Assembly: GCA_025061935.1 (NCBI GenBank)
Contig: JANWZY010000002.1
Location: forward strand, 1 to 25,065
Direction: 5' to 3'
Source: Verrucomicrobiia bacterium
GTDB lineage: Bacteria; Verrucomicrobiota; Verrucomicrobiia; Limisphaerales; DTLC01
DNA: 25,065 nucleotides
The position numbers and the translations under genes were made by a program. Below the pieces are notes generated by a model. The model searched no databases and was not told the origin of the DNA. It was given only the letters and a program-made list of their open reading frames with translations. Positions 16,831 to 24,231 of this stretch are shown here, in pieces (position 1 is the stretch's first letter; the number at the start of each line of letters is the position of its first letter).

Positions 16831-17282
16831 TTCTGGCTTTCGAGTTTCTTGACCTCTTGCACGAAATCGGTGGCTTCTTGGAACCTGCGATACACGCTTG
16901 CGAACCGCACGTACGCCACCTCATCGAGCTGTTGCAAGTGGTCCATTACAAGTTTGCCTATCTCTTCTGCTGGCACTTCACTGTCGTATTTGCTTGTCAA
17001 CTGTTCGATCACCTTGTCCACCAGCGACTCGATTGTTTGGGGGCTGATGGGACGTTTCTGACAAGCCTTGCGTATCCCGTTTACAAGTTTCTCGCGCGAG
17101 AATTCTTCGCGCCGCCCATCACGTTTGACGACCATAAGCTCGGCGCGTTCAATCTTTTCGTAAGTCGTGAACCTGTAACTGCAGTTAGCGCACTGCCTGC
17201 GCCGGCGGATAGTCGTGCCTTCCCGCGAGGTACGCGAATCAATGACTTTGTCGTCAAGGCAACCGCACTTCGGGCAGCGCAT
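16827..17282 (-). CDS. nrdR: Transcriptional repressor NrdR
   Basis: Repressor of ribonucleotide reductase genes that senses ATP/dATP through an ATP-cone. The 151-residue product from ATG 17282 matches the usual length. It starts MRCPKCGCLDDKVIDSR and continues to CANCSYRFTTYE, giving a four-Cys zinc ribbon (Cys3, Cys6 and the later CxxC pair) that binds DNA. VVKRDGRREEFSREKLVNGI begins the ATP-cone. The frame extends to 17504, but the additional residues do not match the family. Cotranscribed with the next gene through an ATGA overlap. No clear NrdR box was found upstream. Confidence 0.96.
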   Translation of the reverse strand: MRCPKCGCLDDKVIDSRTSREGTTIRRRRQCANCSYRFTTYEKIERAELMVVKRDGRREEFSREKLVNGIRKACQKRPISPQTIESLVDKVIEQLTSKYDSEVPAEEIGKLVMDHLQQLDEVAYVRFASVYRRFQEATDFVQEVKKLESQK

Positions 17283-17934
17283 AACGCTTGGCCACAGGCC
17301 TTTGTGGTTTTTTGCGTTTTTAGCACCAATATGTAGGGCCGTCAAGCCAAGTTTTTCCACGAACGCAGGCGATTTCGGCCCAAATAGAAGGCGGCACGGG
17401 AGTGTTGGAACTGCCAAACCTCGGGGTATTGGTAAGGGAAAGGCCGGATCAGTACTTGGCCAGGGCATGATTTTTTGTGACCGCGCTTTCACTACATTGC
17501 GCACGTCGAGACACCCGAGCCAGTTGGGTGGTTATTCATTGCCAAGCAACGAGTTGCAGAAAGACCAAGAGAAAATTGAGCCGCCGGTTCACGTGGGCGG
17601 AGCCAAGCGCAAGCAGTCTGCTCGGCTCGGATTGTGTAATGTCCGCCACGGGTTTTGGCGCCGGGCCGGGACCGCGCGCAGTGTTTACATCGGCAATGGT
17701 GATTCGCCGGTGGGAGTTGCGGATTGAATCCGCCCGGCCCGAGAGAACTATGCCGACCGTCGAACCGGTGCGCAGGCAATGGAACATCCGGATTGGTCTG
17801 GGCGCACTCGTTTTGAGAAATCGCGTGGCAGAGTGCAGGTCCACCGAAGATTTTGCTTGCAAACGCCGTGTGCGACTGTAATTGATTCGCGTTCTTTGAC
17901 AATGTTGGCGGCGCGGAGCCGCCGCTTCTCAGCC
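17283..17934. other. Region between divergent nrdR and B12 riboswitch
   Basis: About 650 bp with no supported gene; open frames here (plus 17215-17727, 17477-17881; minus 17492-18289) lack motifs and one runs antisense through the riboswitch. TTGCTT (17853-17858) and TGTAAT (17877-17882) spaced 18 bp may be the promoter of the riboswitch transcript; this is weak. A 6-bp GC hairpin GGCGGC/GCCGCC sits around 17908-17924, just before the aptamer. Confidence 0.4.
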
Positions 17935-18109
17935 CACAGCCAAGTGCCAGGGAACCCCGTGAGAATCGGGGACGGTTGCGCCACTGTAACGGACGACGAA
18001 CTCCCTGATGCCACTGTGCATGTCCGGCCTGCGCGCAAGCAGGTGGGGCATGCATGGGAAGGCGGGAGCGAGGCTTGCAGTCCGGAGTCAGGATACCGGC
18101 TTGGCTGTG
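17935..18109 (+). ncRNA. Cobalamin riboswitch aptamer
   Basis: A full adenosylcobalamin-class aptamer is readable. A closing stem P1 pairs CACAGCCAAG (17935-17944) with CTTGGCTGTG (18100-18109), ten perfect pairs. Inside it are the conserved AAGTGCCAGGGAA (17942-17954), the hairpin CCCCG-TGAGAAT-CGGGG (17955-17971), the hallmark GCGCCACTGTAA (17978-17989), and the B12 box TCCGGAGTCAGGATACCGGC (18081-18100). These match the RF00174 family in order and spacing. In known cases it binds adenosyl-, methyl- or hydroxocobalamin and lowers expression of B12 synthesis or uptake genes. Here it faces the secreted LamG-like and pseudopilin genes, about 350 bp upstream of the first. Confidence 0.95.
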
Positions 18110-18199
18110 CTCATCAGCTCCGATGACGGTTTCGGGGCGACTTCTCCGCCAAAGAGAAGGATGAGGCCAGGCTGCTCCTGCGGGTGCAGGAGCACGATT

Positions 18200-18244
18200 G
18201 AAGATGACCTTCATCTTCCAATTGGCGGGGGTGAAGGTTTTTTT
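18200..18244 (+). terminator. Riboswitch expression platform: antiterminator/terminator switch
   Basis: Two mutually exclusive hairpins overlap. Antiterminator: GAAGATGA (18200-18207) pairs with TCATCTTC (18211-18218), eight perfect pairs. Terminator: CCTTCATC (18208-18215) pairs with GGTGAAGG (18230-18237, one G-U), followed immediately by seven T (18238-18244). The first hairpin uses most of the terminator's 5' arm. Another stable hairpin (TGCTCCTGC/GCAGGAGCA, 18173-18194) separates the switch from the aptamer. This is the arrangement expected of a transcription-attenuation riboswitch that turns downstream genes off when B12 is plentiful; direction of control is inferred. Confidence 0.75.
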
Positions 18245-18458
18245 GTTGTTGAATCGTGGACTTGAGCCGTCGGGGCCGGCTGCGCGCACCTGCGCTGCTG
18301 CCCGTTCGGCGGTGCGAAGTTGAGCAGTTTCGTGTCACGACGGTTCGACGATTCAACACGCCCATCACCCGCCGCGCCGGTCTCACATGGAACCGTTGAC
18401 CTAGTCCATGCGCATGCGCAATGCGTGCGCGCGGACACAACCATGGAAAGATCAGCGT

Positions 18459-19415
18459 ATGCGAAAGTCAGGTTTGTTTGGGCCGGTACTGGCCGGCGCG
18501 TTTGTAATTGCTCGGTGCGTTGCGATAGGCGACACGTTTGTAGAGGACTTCGCCACTGACCCGCGGACGAGGGGTTGGCAGATCCACGGCGATCCGAGTC
18601 TGTTCAGTTGGGATTCGACAAACCAAGTGCTCGAGGTGACTTGGGACTCGAGCAGGCCGAACAGCTATTTCTACCGACCGCTTGGGACTGTATTGTGTTT
18701 GGCCGATGAGTTTGCGCTCGAGTTCGATTTGCGCTTGCACAGTGTTGAAGTCAGTGGCTGGGGGTTCGAGATCGCGCTCGGGTTCTTCAACCTTGAAGAT
18801 GCCATGGACCCGGATTTCAAGCGTGGTACCGGGACAGATTCGCCCAACTTGTTCGAGTTCGATTATTTTCCAGATGTTGGGTTTGGACCTTGGCTAACTG
18901 CCACAATGACAGACATGCGGAGTGCGTTCGCGTTCTGGTCGGCCTCTGCGCCGCTGGAGCTTGGCACCGATTACCGCGTGCGGTTGTACCATGCCGCGGG
19001 CACGACTAATATCGAGGCCGCCGTGTTTACTAACGGCCAACTCTACGCACGGCTATCGTACCCTTGGGTAGCAACCGACTTCGGTGATTTCCGGCTTAAT
19101 GCCTTTTCTGTGAGCAGTTACAACGAGGCAGGCTCGGGCGGGAGCATCCGCGCGCGCGGTGTCGTTGACAATCTGGTGATTACCATCCCGCCGCCACCGG
19201 TGCAGGACTTGAGTTGGGCGTTTGTGAATGGGGCGTGGCAGATGCAGTTCCTGAGCCAGACGAATTGGGTTTACACGCTCGAGCGGACACAGGATTTTGT
19301 GACGTGGACGGCTGTCTCTGGGGGTGTGCCCGGCACCGGTTCGATACTAAGTTTGCTCGACACCGACCCGCCTGCGGAGCGCGCGTTTTACCGGGTCCGC
19401 GCGTATCGGCCGTAG
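18459..19415 (+). CDS. Secreted LamG-like protein under B12 riboswitch
   Basis: The 318-residue product has a signal peptide (MRKSGLFGPVLAGAFVIARC followed by VAIG), a LamG/concanavalin-like beta domain (about 25-245: DTFVEDFATDPRTRGWQIHG, ALEFDLRLHSVEV, RVRLYHAAGTTNIEAAVFTN, GVVDNLVITIP), a proline linker, and a C-terminal module of about 70 residues (WQMQFLSQTNWVYTLERTQD ending AFYRVRAYRP). The last module recurs at the ends of many exported verrucomicrobial proteins. Start ATG 18459 is chosen because GGAAAG precedes it by 8 nt and it leads directly into the signal peptide; an ATG at 18408 adds a polar stretch. The pseudopilin gene follows after 23 bp. Ligand unknown; a role in corrinoid capture or display is suggested only by the riboswitch. 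Confidence 0.85.
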   Translation: MRKSGLFGPVLAGAFVIARCVAIGDTFVEDFATDPRTRGWQIHGDPSLFSWDSTNQVLEVTWDSSRPNSYFYRPLGTVLCLADEFALEFDLRLHSVEVSGWGFEIALGFFNLEDAMDPDFKRGTGTDSPNLFEFDYFPDVGFGPWLTATMTDMRSAFAFWSASAPLELGTDYRVRLYHAAGTTNIEAAVFTNGQLYARLSYPWVATDFGDFRLNAFSVSSYNEAGSGGSIRARGVVDNLVITIPPPPVQDLSWAFVNGAWQMQFLSQTNWVYTLERTQDFVTWTAVSGGVPGTGSILSLLDTDPPAERAFYRVRAYRP

Positions 19416-19438
19416 CGGCACATACGCCCGTTTGATAC

Positions 19439-20194
19439 ATGCGTTTAACCTGGCGCAGGTCGGCGCGCGCGCGTGCCGGTTTTACACTGGCCGAGTTGCT
19501 CGTTGTAGTAGCAATTCTCGGCGTATTGAGTGCGCTGTTGCTCGGCGCTGCGAGCCGGAGCAAGCAGGCTGCGCATCGGGCCCGGTGCGTGTCGAACCTG
19601 CGCCAGATCGGCGTTGCGACGCTGCTTTATTGGGCCGACAACGGTGGCGCGTGTTTCAGGTACGTGTTTGGTCAAACAAATTTTGGCCAAATCTACTGGT
19701 TCGGTTGGATGGGGCCTGGGCCGGAGGGTACGCGTGCATTCGACCCCGCACAGGGTGCGCTATACCGGTATCTGCTCGGGCGCGGCGTCGAGGTGTGCCC
19801 CGCGCTGAACTACGCACTTGCTCAGTTCAAGCTCAAAGCCAGCGCCCCGGCGTACGGCTACGGGTATAACTTGTGCCTATCCGCGCCACCGTCCAGGCCG
19901 CCATTCAACTCGGCCAATATCAGGCGGCCTGCGGCCACCGGACTGTACGCCGACGCGGCCCAAATCAATACGTTTCAGCCCCCGGCCTCGCCGCAAAATC
20001 CGATGCTCGAAGAGTTTTATTACGTGAGCACAAACGTGACCGAGGCCACAGCGCATTTCCGGCATCGCCGCCGGGCAAACGTAGTGTTTGCCGATGTGCA
20101 TGTCGGTGCCGAGGAGCCTGCCCCGGACTCGATAGACGCAAGGCTCCCAGGTCAAATCTTGGGCCGGCTCCGGCCTGAAGTGCTCGTTCCTTGA
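19439..20194 (+). CDS. Pseudopilin with H-X9-DG-type C-terminus
   Basis: The 251-residue product has a canonical type IV prepilin leader: RARAG then FTLAELLVVVAILGVLSALL, with peptidase cleavage after Gly14 and Glu at mature +5. RCVSNLRQIGVATLLYWADN follows, as in verrucomicrobial and planctomycetal pseudopilins. The C-terminus has HFRHRRRANVVFADVHVG, the H-X9-D(G) motif in which Gly is replaced by Val. The protein is expected to be processed by PilD and inserted in the inner membrane, possibly as minor pseudopilin of a type II-like secretion system; no secretion ATPase or secretin is in the window. It is the second gene after the B12 riboswitch and convergent with the next gene. Confidence 0.9.
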   Translation: MRLTWRRSARARAGFTLAELLVVVAILGVLSALLLGAASRSKQAAHRARCVSNLRQIGVATLLYWADNGGACFRYVFGQTNFGQIYWFGWMGPGPEGTRAFDPAQGALYRYLLGRGVEVCPALNYALAQFKLKASAPAYGYGYNLCLSAPPSRPPFNSANIRRPAATGLYADAAQINTFQPPASPQNPMLEEFYYVSTNVTEATAHFRHRRRANVVFADVHVGAEEPAPDSIDARLPGQILGRLRPEVLVP

Positions 20195-20255
20195 GCCTTG
20201 GATTGGGTGTGCGGTACGCCACGCAAAGCCTGGCCGGGTAACCACACGTCTGTTT

Positions 20256-21332
20256 TCAGCCCTGCGGCGCGAATTGGGCCGCGAAGGCCAGCAATTGGTC
20301 GGTGATTTCGCGGTTGACCTGGTCTTTGGGCGCGGCGCCGCGCGCGAACCGCTCGAATTGCGCAGCAATGGAATCGACCGTTTTGACGCAGTTCAGCGAG
20401 CTTGCTACTACAGCGGTATGAATGCAGCTCGATAGCGGTGTCAGCGTGAGCGCTTCCATTAGGTCGAGCGCGGCCGCGTATGCGTCCACTTTGATCTTGT
20501 CGGGGTTTTGGACGTCGAACAAGTCGGCCTTGTACGGCTTGCCCCCGAACTGCGAAGTGAAATTGTCGAGCCTGGCGTGTAGCCGCGCTTCTTCTTCGTC
20601 CAGCGCCTCGATGAAGGCGCGCTCGCGTTTCCTGAATCCGTAGTAGGCTTCGCAGTAGTCACGATTCTGCAGCATCAGCTCGAAGGTTTGGAGGCTGAAC
20701 AGGCCCTGCTCGACCATGAACGGCAGCAGGTTCGGTCGGTCCAATTCGCCCCCCAGGATGTAGAGTATGCACGACAAGAACGATCTGCCGTGCTCGCGTT
20801 TGCCGGCCAGTTCGGCCGCCAGTAATGAACCGGGCTGCAGCAGTCCAGGCGCGTATGCAAAGCACAGTAGGTGTTCGAACACGGCCCGGAACACCTTTGC
20901 CGTCAGGCTCACGTTTTGCGCGATCAGCGGTTTGATGCTGTCCAGCACTTGCTCGCCTTCTTTTCTTGCAACGGCAGCGGCCGGCGCGTGGCCGAGGCCG
21001 GTGCTGACGTGGCTTGCGGCAGCGCGCTCGAAATGCGTCGGGTCGAGCAAGATTGTCACCAACACGCGGGTGCTGTCGAATACCTTGCTTACGACCTCGT
21101 TCACGGTAGGCTCGCCCAGCACGGTGGCGAACCGTTGCTGCCCGATCATCGCGGCAAGGCTCTGCGGTTCCTTCAGCTTCGCCGCGTCGAGTCCGACCAG
21201 CCTGCTCAGCTCGAGCAGGCCTTCCCTGACAGTTCGGGGGTTGTACGTGCTGGGAAGCTTCCGTTTCAACTCGGCCGGGTTCTCCAGCAGTCTCAAAAAT
21301 GCGTGCAGTGACTTAATCGTTGTTTCAGGCAT
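20256..21332 (-). CDS. Unknown alpha-helical protein
   Basis: A 358-residue protein from ATG 21332 (the frame opens at 21386 but that extension is basic and atypical). Composition is largely helical, rich in Leu, Ala and Glu, with no signal peptide. No catalytic motif is recognised. A charged helix (RKRERAFIEALDEEEARLHA, about 235-255) may be coiled coil; a conserved-looking segment FLSCILYILGGELDRPNLLPFMVEQGLF lies around 185-212. Four Cys are spread through it. Codon use resembles neighbouring conserved genes, so it is likely real. It stands alone on the minus strand, convergent with the pseudopilin and divergent from the zinc-ribbon gene. Confidence 0.75.
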   Translation of the reverse strand: MPETTIKSLHAFLRLLENPAELKRKLPSTYNPRTVREGLLELSRLVGLDAAKLKEPQSLAAMIGQQRFATVLGEPTVNEVVSKVFDSTRVLVTILLDPTHFERAAASHVSTGLGHAPAAAVARKEGEQVLDSIKPLIAQNVSLTAKVFRAVFEHLLCFAYAPGLLQPGSLLAAELAGKREHGRSFLSCILYILGGELDRPNLLPFMVEQGLFSLQTFELMLQNRDYCEAYYGFRKRERAFIEALDEEEARLHARLDNFTSQFGGKPYKADLFDVQNPDKIKVDAYAAALDLMEALTLTPLSSCIHTAVVASSLNCVKTVDSIAAQFERFARGAAPKDQVNREITDQLLAFAAQFAPQG

Positions 21333-21705
21333 GGCAGTTGACACCAATTTGCATCTTTGCGTCCGTGTCCTGAATCCGGTTCCCAATTTTTCTCGTTCCT
21401 TCGGCTGTGGCGCCGGCCAGCCTTGGACTTGTGCGCCGGTGCCTGCCCGCGGGCTTTACCCCGATTCGGAACGCACGTGCCCAGCCTAGACGAGTCTGCC
21501 CCTGGCCGACAAGGCCAGAGTATTTGCCCTGCGCGCAGGGACCGACGCGCCAAACAGTGAACTTAGCGAACGACTGAATTCCGGGCATACGGACTAGCAC
21601 CCCGGCAACCGACCGCCTACGCCCATGTTGCGCGCTCAGATTGCGCGGAGTTCCGACTTCTGGCAAATTGCGTTGGGTGGCACGCCTAATGCCGCGCGTT
21701 GAGGC
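21333..21705. other. Divergent intergenic region with two palindromes
   Basis: Lies between divergent genes starting at 21332 (minus) and 21706 (plus), so it should hold both promoters. A hairpin CTGGCC/GGCCAG (21502-21518) and a perfect palindrome CCCTGCGCGCAGGG (21527-21540) are adjacent. Either could be a regulator-binding site. No clear -35/-10 pair was identified. Confidence 0.4.
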
Positions 21706-22572
21706 ATGAGCGAGTTTAAATTCGCCTGTCCGATTTGCGGTCAGCACATGAGCTGCGACCGTGAGCAGGCGGGCTCGCGCATTCAATGCCCGACATGTTT
21801 CAGGGAAGTGGTCGTGCCTCAGCCGCCCGCCGGCGAGAACTCAAAATTTGTGCTTACGGCTTCTGAGGCGCGGGACAGGCCATTAATGCAAGTGCCTGCG
21901 GCCGAGCCGGCCCAAGTGGATAGAGTACAAGCTCGGGATTACATCGTTTGGGCTGTGGTGTTTGTGGTTGGCGCGGGGTTAGCTTTCGGCGGTTACAAGC
22001 TCTACAGGGCATCCGAGTCTGCAACTCAGGCGTACAAAGCTGGGCCTGCGCCAGCCCCGCCGAGTTCGCCGGGCGCCGTTTCTCCTGCCGACCCCGTCGG
22101 CCCTTGGACACTCGACCTCAGAAATGTAGTGATACCCGATGTGCCGGCCACGGGCCGAATCGCTGGGCGGAGCTTCACATGTCAACGCGCCACTTTGCAC
22201 GGCGGTACGTTGAACCTGCGGCAAGGGGCAGCGTGGCCACCGGACCTCGGCCTGACAGTTTATCTGGATGTTGCGCGCAGCGAAGACTTGGTCGGCCAGC
22301 GGCTCGAGTTTAAGCCCGCGGACAAGCTCCCGCGTATAGCGTTGCGATGGAAAGACGCGCAAGGCAGGCCCGTGAAACGCGACGTAACCGCGCCGTTTGC
22401 GCTCCGGCTCGAATTCGGGCCCCTGAGCAGCAACCGTATGGCAGGCAGAATTTATTGCTGCATAGACGATCCCCAAAAAAGTTACGTGTTCGGCGCGTTC
22501 GAAGCCGAGGTCCGCAAACCTGCTCCCAAGCGCAGCGCTGCGCGGCCGGGACAACCCTCGTCCGGCGACTGA
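21706..22572 (+). CDS. Zinc-ribbon, single-pass membrane protein
   Basis: The 288-residue product begins with a zinc ribbon (CPIC at 8-11, CPTC at 28-31), typical of MJ0042-like or DksA-like small ribbons found at the N-terminus of planctomycetal and verrucomicrobial membrane proteins. A polar linker leads to one membrane helix (about 79-96, YIVWAVVFVVGAGLAFGGY), then a Pro/Ala/Ser-rich linker and a beta-rich domain (about 130-275) of unknown function (GPWTLDLRNVVIPDVPATGR, IYCCIDDPQKSYVFGAFEAE). The ribbon probably lies in the cytoplasm and the beta domain outside. It is followed after 71 bp by cinA on the same strand. Confidence 0.8.
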   Translation: MSEFKFACPICGQHMSCDREQAGSRIQCPTCFREVVVPQPPAGENSKFVLTASEARDRPLMQVPAAEPAQVDRVQARDYIVWAVVFVVGAGLAFGGYKLYRASESATQAYKAGPAPAPPSSPGAVSPADPVGPWTLDLRNVVIPDVPATGRIAGRSFTCQRATLHGGTLNLRQGAAWPPDLGLTVYLDVARSEDLVGQRLEFKPADKLPRIALRWKDAQGRPVKRDVTAPFALRLEFGPLSSNRMAGRIYCCIDDPQKSYVFGAFEAEVRKPAPKRSAARPGQPSSGD

Positions 22573-22643
22573 TTTCGCATGCTGCGCGCCGCGCAGCGGC
22601 GCACTTGCCGCCGGCGGCATGTCTAGGCGAAACTGCTGCAGCC

Positions 22644-23912
22644 GTGACAGTCGAATTGATCAACATAGGGACCGAGCTTTTGCTGGGCACGATTGCGAAC
22701 ACGCATCAGCAGTGGCTTTGCAGCCGGCTCGCCGAGCTGGGCATGCCCGTGGCGCGCCAGGTGAGCGTGCCGGACTCGCCAGAGTTGATTCGTCAGGCTG
22801 TGGCCGAGGCACTGGCAAGGGCAGACGTGATCATTACGACCGGCGGGCTAGGCCCGACTTCAGATGACGTGACGGTCGAGCATGTAGCGGGCCTGCTCGG
22901 GCGGCAACTGCGTGAGGACCCCGCACTTGTCGAGCATATCGAGGCGTTCTATGCGGCGCGCGCGCGGCGTGTGCCGGCGGCGGCGAAGCGCCAGGCGCGC
23001 GTGCCTGAGGGCGCGCTGGTACTGCCGAATCCGAACGGTACGGCGCCGGGGCTTGTAATCGAGTTGAATCCGAACCCGTTCAGGCGCGACGGCAAGCCGG
23101 GCTGGCTTATCCTTTTGCCTGGGCCGGGCCGCGAGTTAAAGCCGATGTTCGAGCAGCAAGTGTCGCCGCTGCTGAAAGAAAAGTTTGGCGCGGGCCAGGA
23201 CTATGTTTCGCGCACGTTGAGGACGGTCGGATTGGGCGAATCCCTCGTGCAGGAAAAAATTACTGTGCCACTTGGGGAGCTTGTTTCAGCCGGATTGGAG
23301 GTGGGTTTTGTGGCGGTTCCTTGGGGCGTTGATTTGCGCCTTGCGTGCCGCGGGCCGGGTGCGACCGAGCTAGTTCAGCGTGCAGCAGAGATTGCGCGGG
23401 GGGTGCTGGGTACCGCAGTTTACGGTGAGGGGGCCGACGAGCTTGAAGCCGTGGTGGTGCGGCTGCTCACTGAGGGGCGCAAAACATTGGCAATTGCGGA
23501 GTCATGCACTGGCGGATGCATTGCAAACCGGATCACAAATGTCCCGGGCGCGTCTGCGGTTTTTCTTGCCGGATTTGTCACGTACAGCAACGCCTCGAAA
23601 CAGTCGTTACTGGGTGTCGAATCGGCCGCGCTTGCGGCGCATGGCGCGGTCAGCGAGCTTGTAGCGCGCCAGATGGCCGAGGGCGCGCGGCGTGTTACCG
23701 GCGCGGATTATGCGCTGTCTGTCACGGGCATAGCCGGTCCGAGCGGGGGCACGGCGCAGAAGCCTGTTGGCACCGTGTACATCGGTCTGGCCGCAGCGGC
23801 GGGCGTGCAGGTCCAGAAGCATCACAATCTGTACGACCGCATAAGTTTCAAGCAAGTCACGGCTCAACAGGCGTTAAACTTGTTGCGCTTGGCGCTGGTC
23901 GGTGGAGTTTAG
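22644..23912 (+). CDS. cinA: CinA-family protein (NMN deamidase type)
   Basis: Two-domain protein of 422 residues. The N-terminal MoCF-like domain has VELINIGTELLLG (3-15) and TTGGLGPTSDD (65-75); the family version acts as ADP-ribose pyrophosphatase (COG1058). The C-terminal domain has AESCTGG (285-291) with Ser287 as expected nucleophile, VPGASAVFLAGFVTYSNASK and SVTGIAGPSGGTAQKPVGTV, typical of PncC nicotinamide-nucleotide amidase. Together they recycle NAD breakdown products; in competent bacteria CinA is also damage/competence inducible. It starts at GTG 22644, since the reading frame continues upstream to 22347 antisense-like within the previous gene without family similarity. Confidence 0.95.
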   Translation: MTVELINIGTELLLGTIANTHQQWLCSRLAELGMPVARQVSVPDSPELIRQAVAEALARADVIITTGGLGPTSDDVTVEHVAGLLGRQLREDPALVEHIEAFYAARARRVPAAAKRQARVPEGALVLPNPNGTAPGLVIELNPNPFRRDGKPGWLILLPGPGRELKPMFEQQVSPLLKEKFGAGQDYVSRTLRTVGLGESLVQEKITVPLGELVSAGLEVGFVAVPWGVDLRLACRGPGATELVQRAAEIARGVLGTAVYGEGADELEAVVVRLLTEGRKTLAIAESCTGGCIANRITNVPGASAVFLAGFVTYSNASKQSLLGVESAALAAHGAVSELVARQMAEGARRVTGADYALSVTGIAGPSGGTAQKPVGTVYIGLAAAAGVQVQKHHNLYDRISFKQVTAQQALNLLRLALVGGV

Positions 23913-24231
23913 GCCGGGGGTTGCAAGTCCCGCGTGCGGGGCGATCATCGCGGGCAAAGTTTTTCGGCTCAGCTTGAGGTTTTCGTTGGACAAATGTGTC
24001 CAACGTTTAATGCCAGCAGCGAGTGCAGAAATGCGCTGGCAAGTGTCTGATTTTGCGGATATTTCCTGGCTCCGCAAGCGGACAGCAGTTCGCCCGGTTT
24101 GCTCAGGGCATACAAGCTGCTGTTTCCCAGCTCGATAAGCCGCGTCCAAGAGGCAGTGCCAAGAGTTGGAAATGCGGCAGACGCAGAACTGTTCGCTTTT
24201 GAACCTATTGAAAAAGTTGAGCTATCGGACA
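23913..24231. other. Intergenic between cinA and the OB-repeat gene
   Basis: No gene is supported. It contains a terminator-like hairpin at 23984-24005 and presumably the promoter for the downstream gene, which I could not place. Confidence 0.4.
23984..24005 (+). terminator. Hairpin after cinA
   Basis: CGTTGGACA (23984-23992) and TGTCCAACG (23997-24005) are perfect 9-bp arms around the loop AATG, followed by TTTAAT. It lies 72 bp after the cinA stop. The short T-run makes it a weak intrinsic terminator, or an operator. Confidence 0.5.

Noticed and set aside
17318..17336. Possible NrdR box near AATATG
   Set aside because: Matches only the central AT part of the 16-bp consensus and lacks the flanking symmetry.
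17896..17901. TTGACA as -35 box for the riboswitch transcript
   Set aside because: At 16-18 bp spacing only GC-rich sequence follows, with no acceptable -10 hexamer.
17492..18289. 265-codon minus-strand frame
   Set aside because: It runs antisense through the cobalamin riboswitch and terminator; no motif and the RNA element explains the sequence.
22347..22643. Upstream extension of the cinA frame
   Set aside because: It lies in another frame of the zinc-ribbon gene, is arginine-rich, and CinA similarity begins only at GTG 22644.
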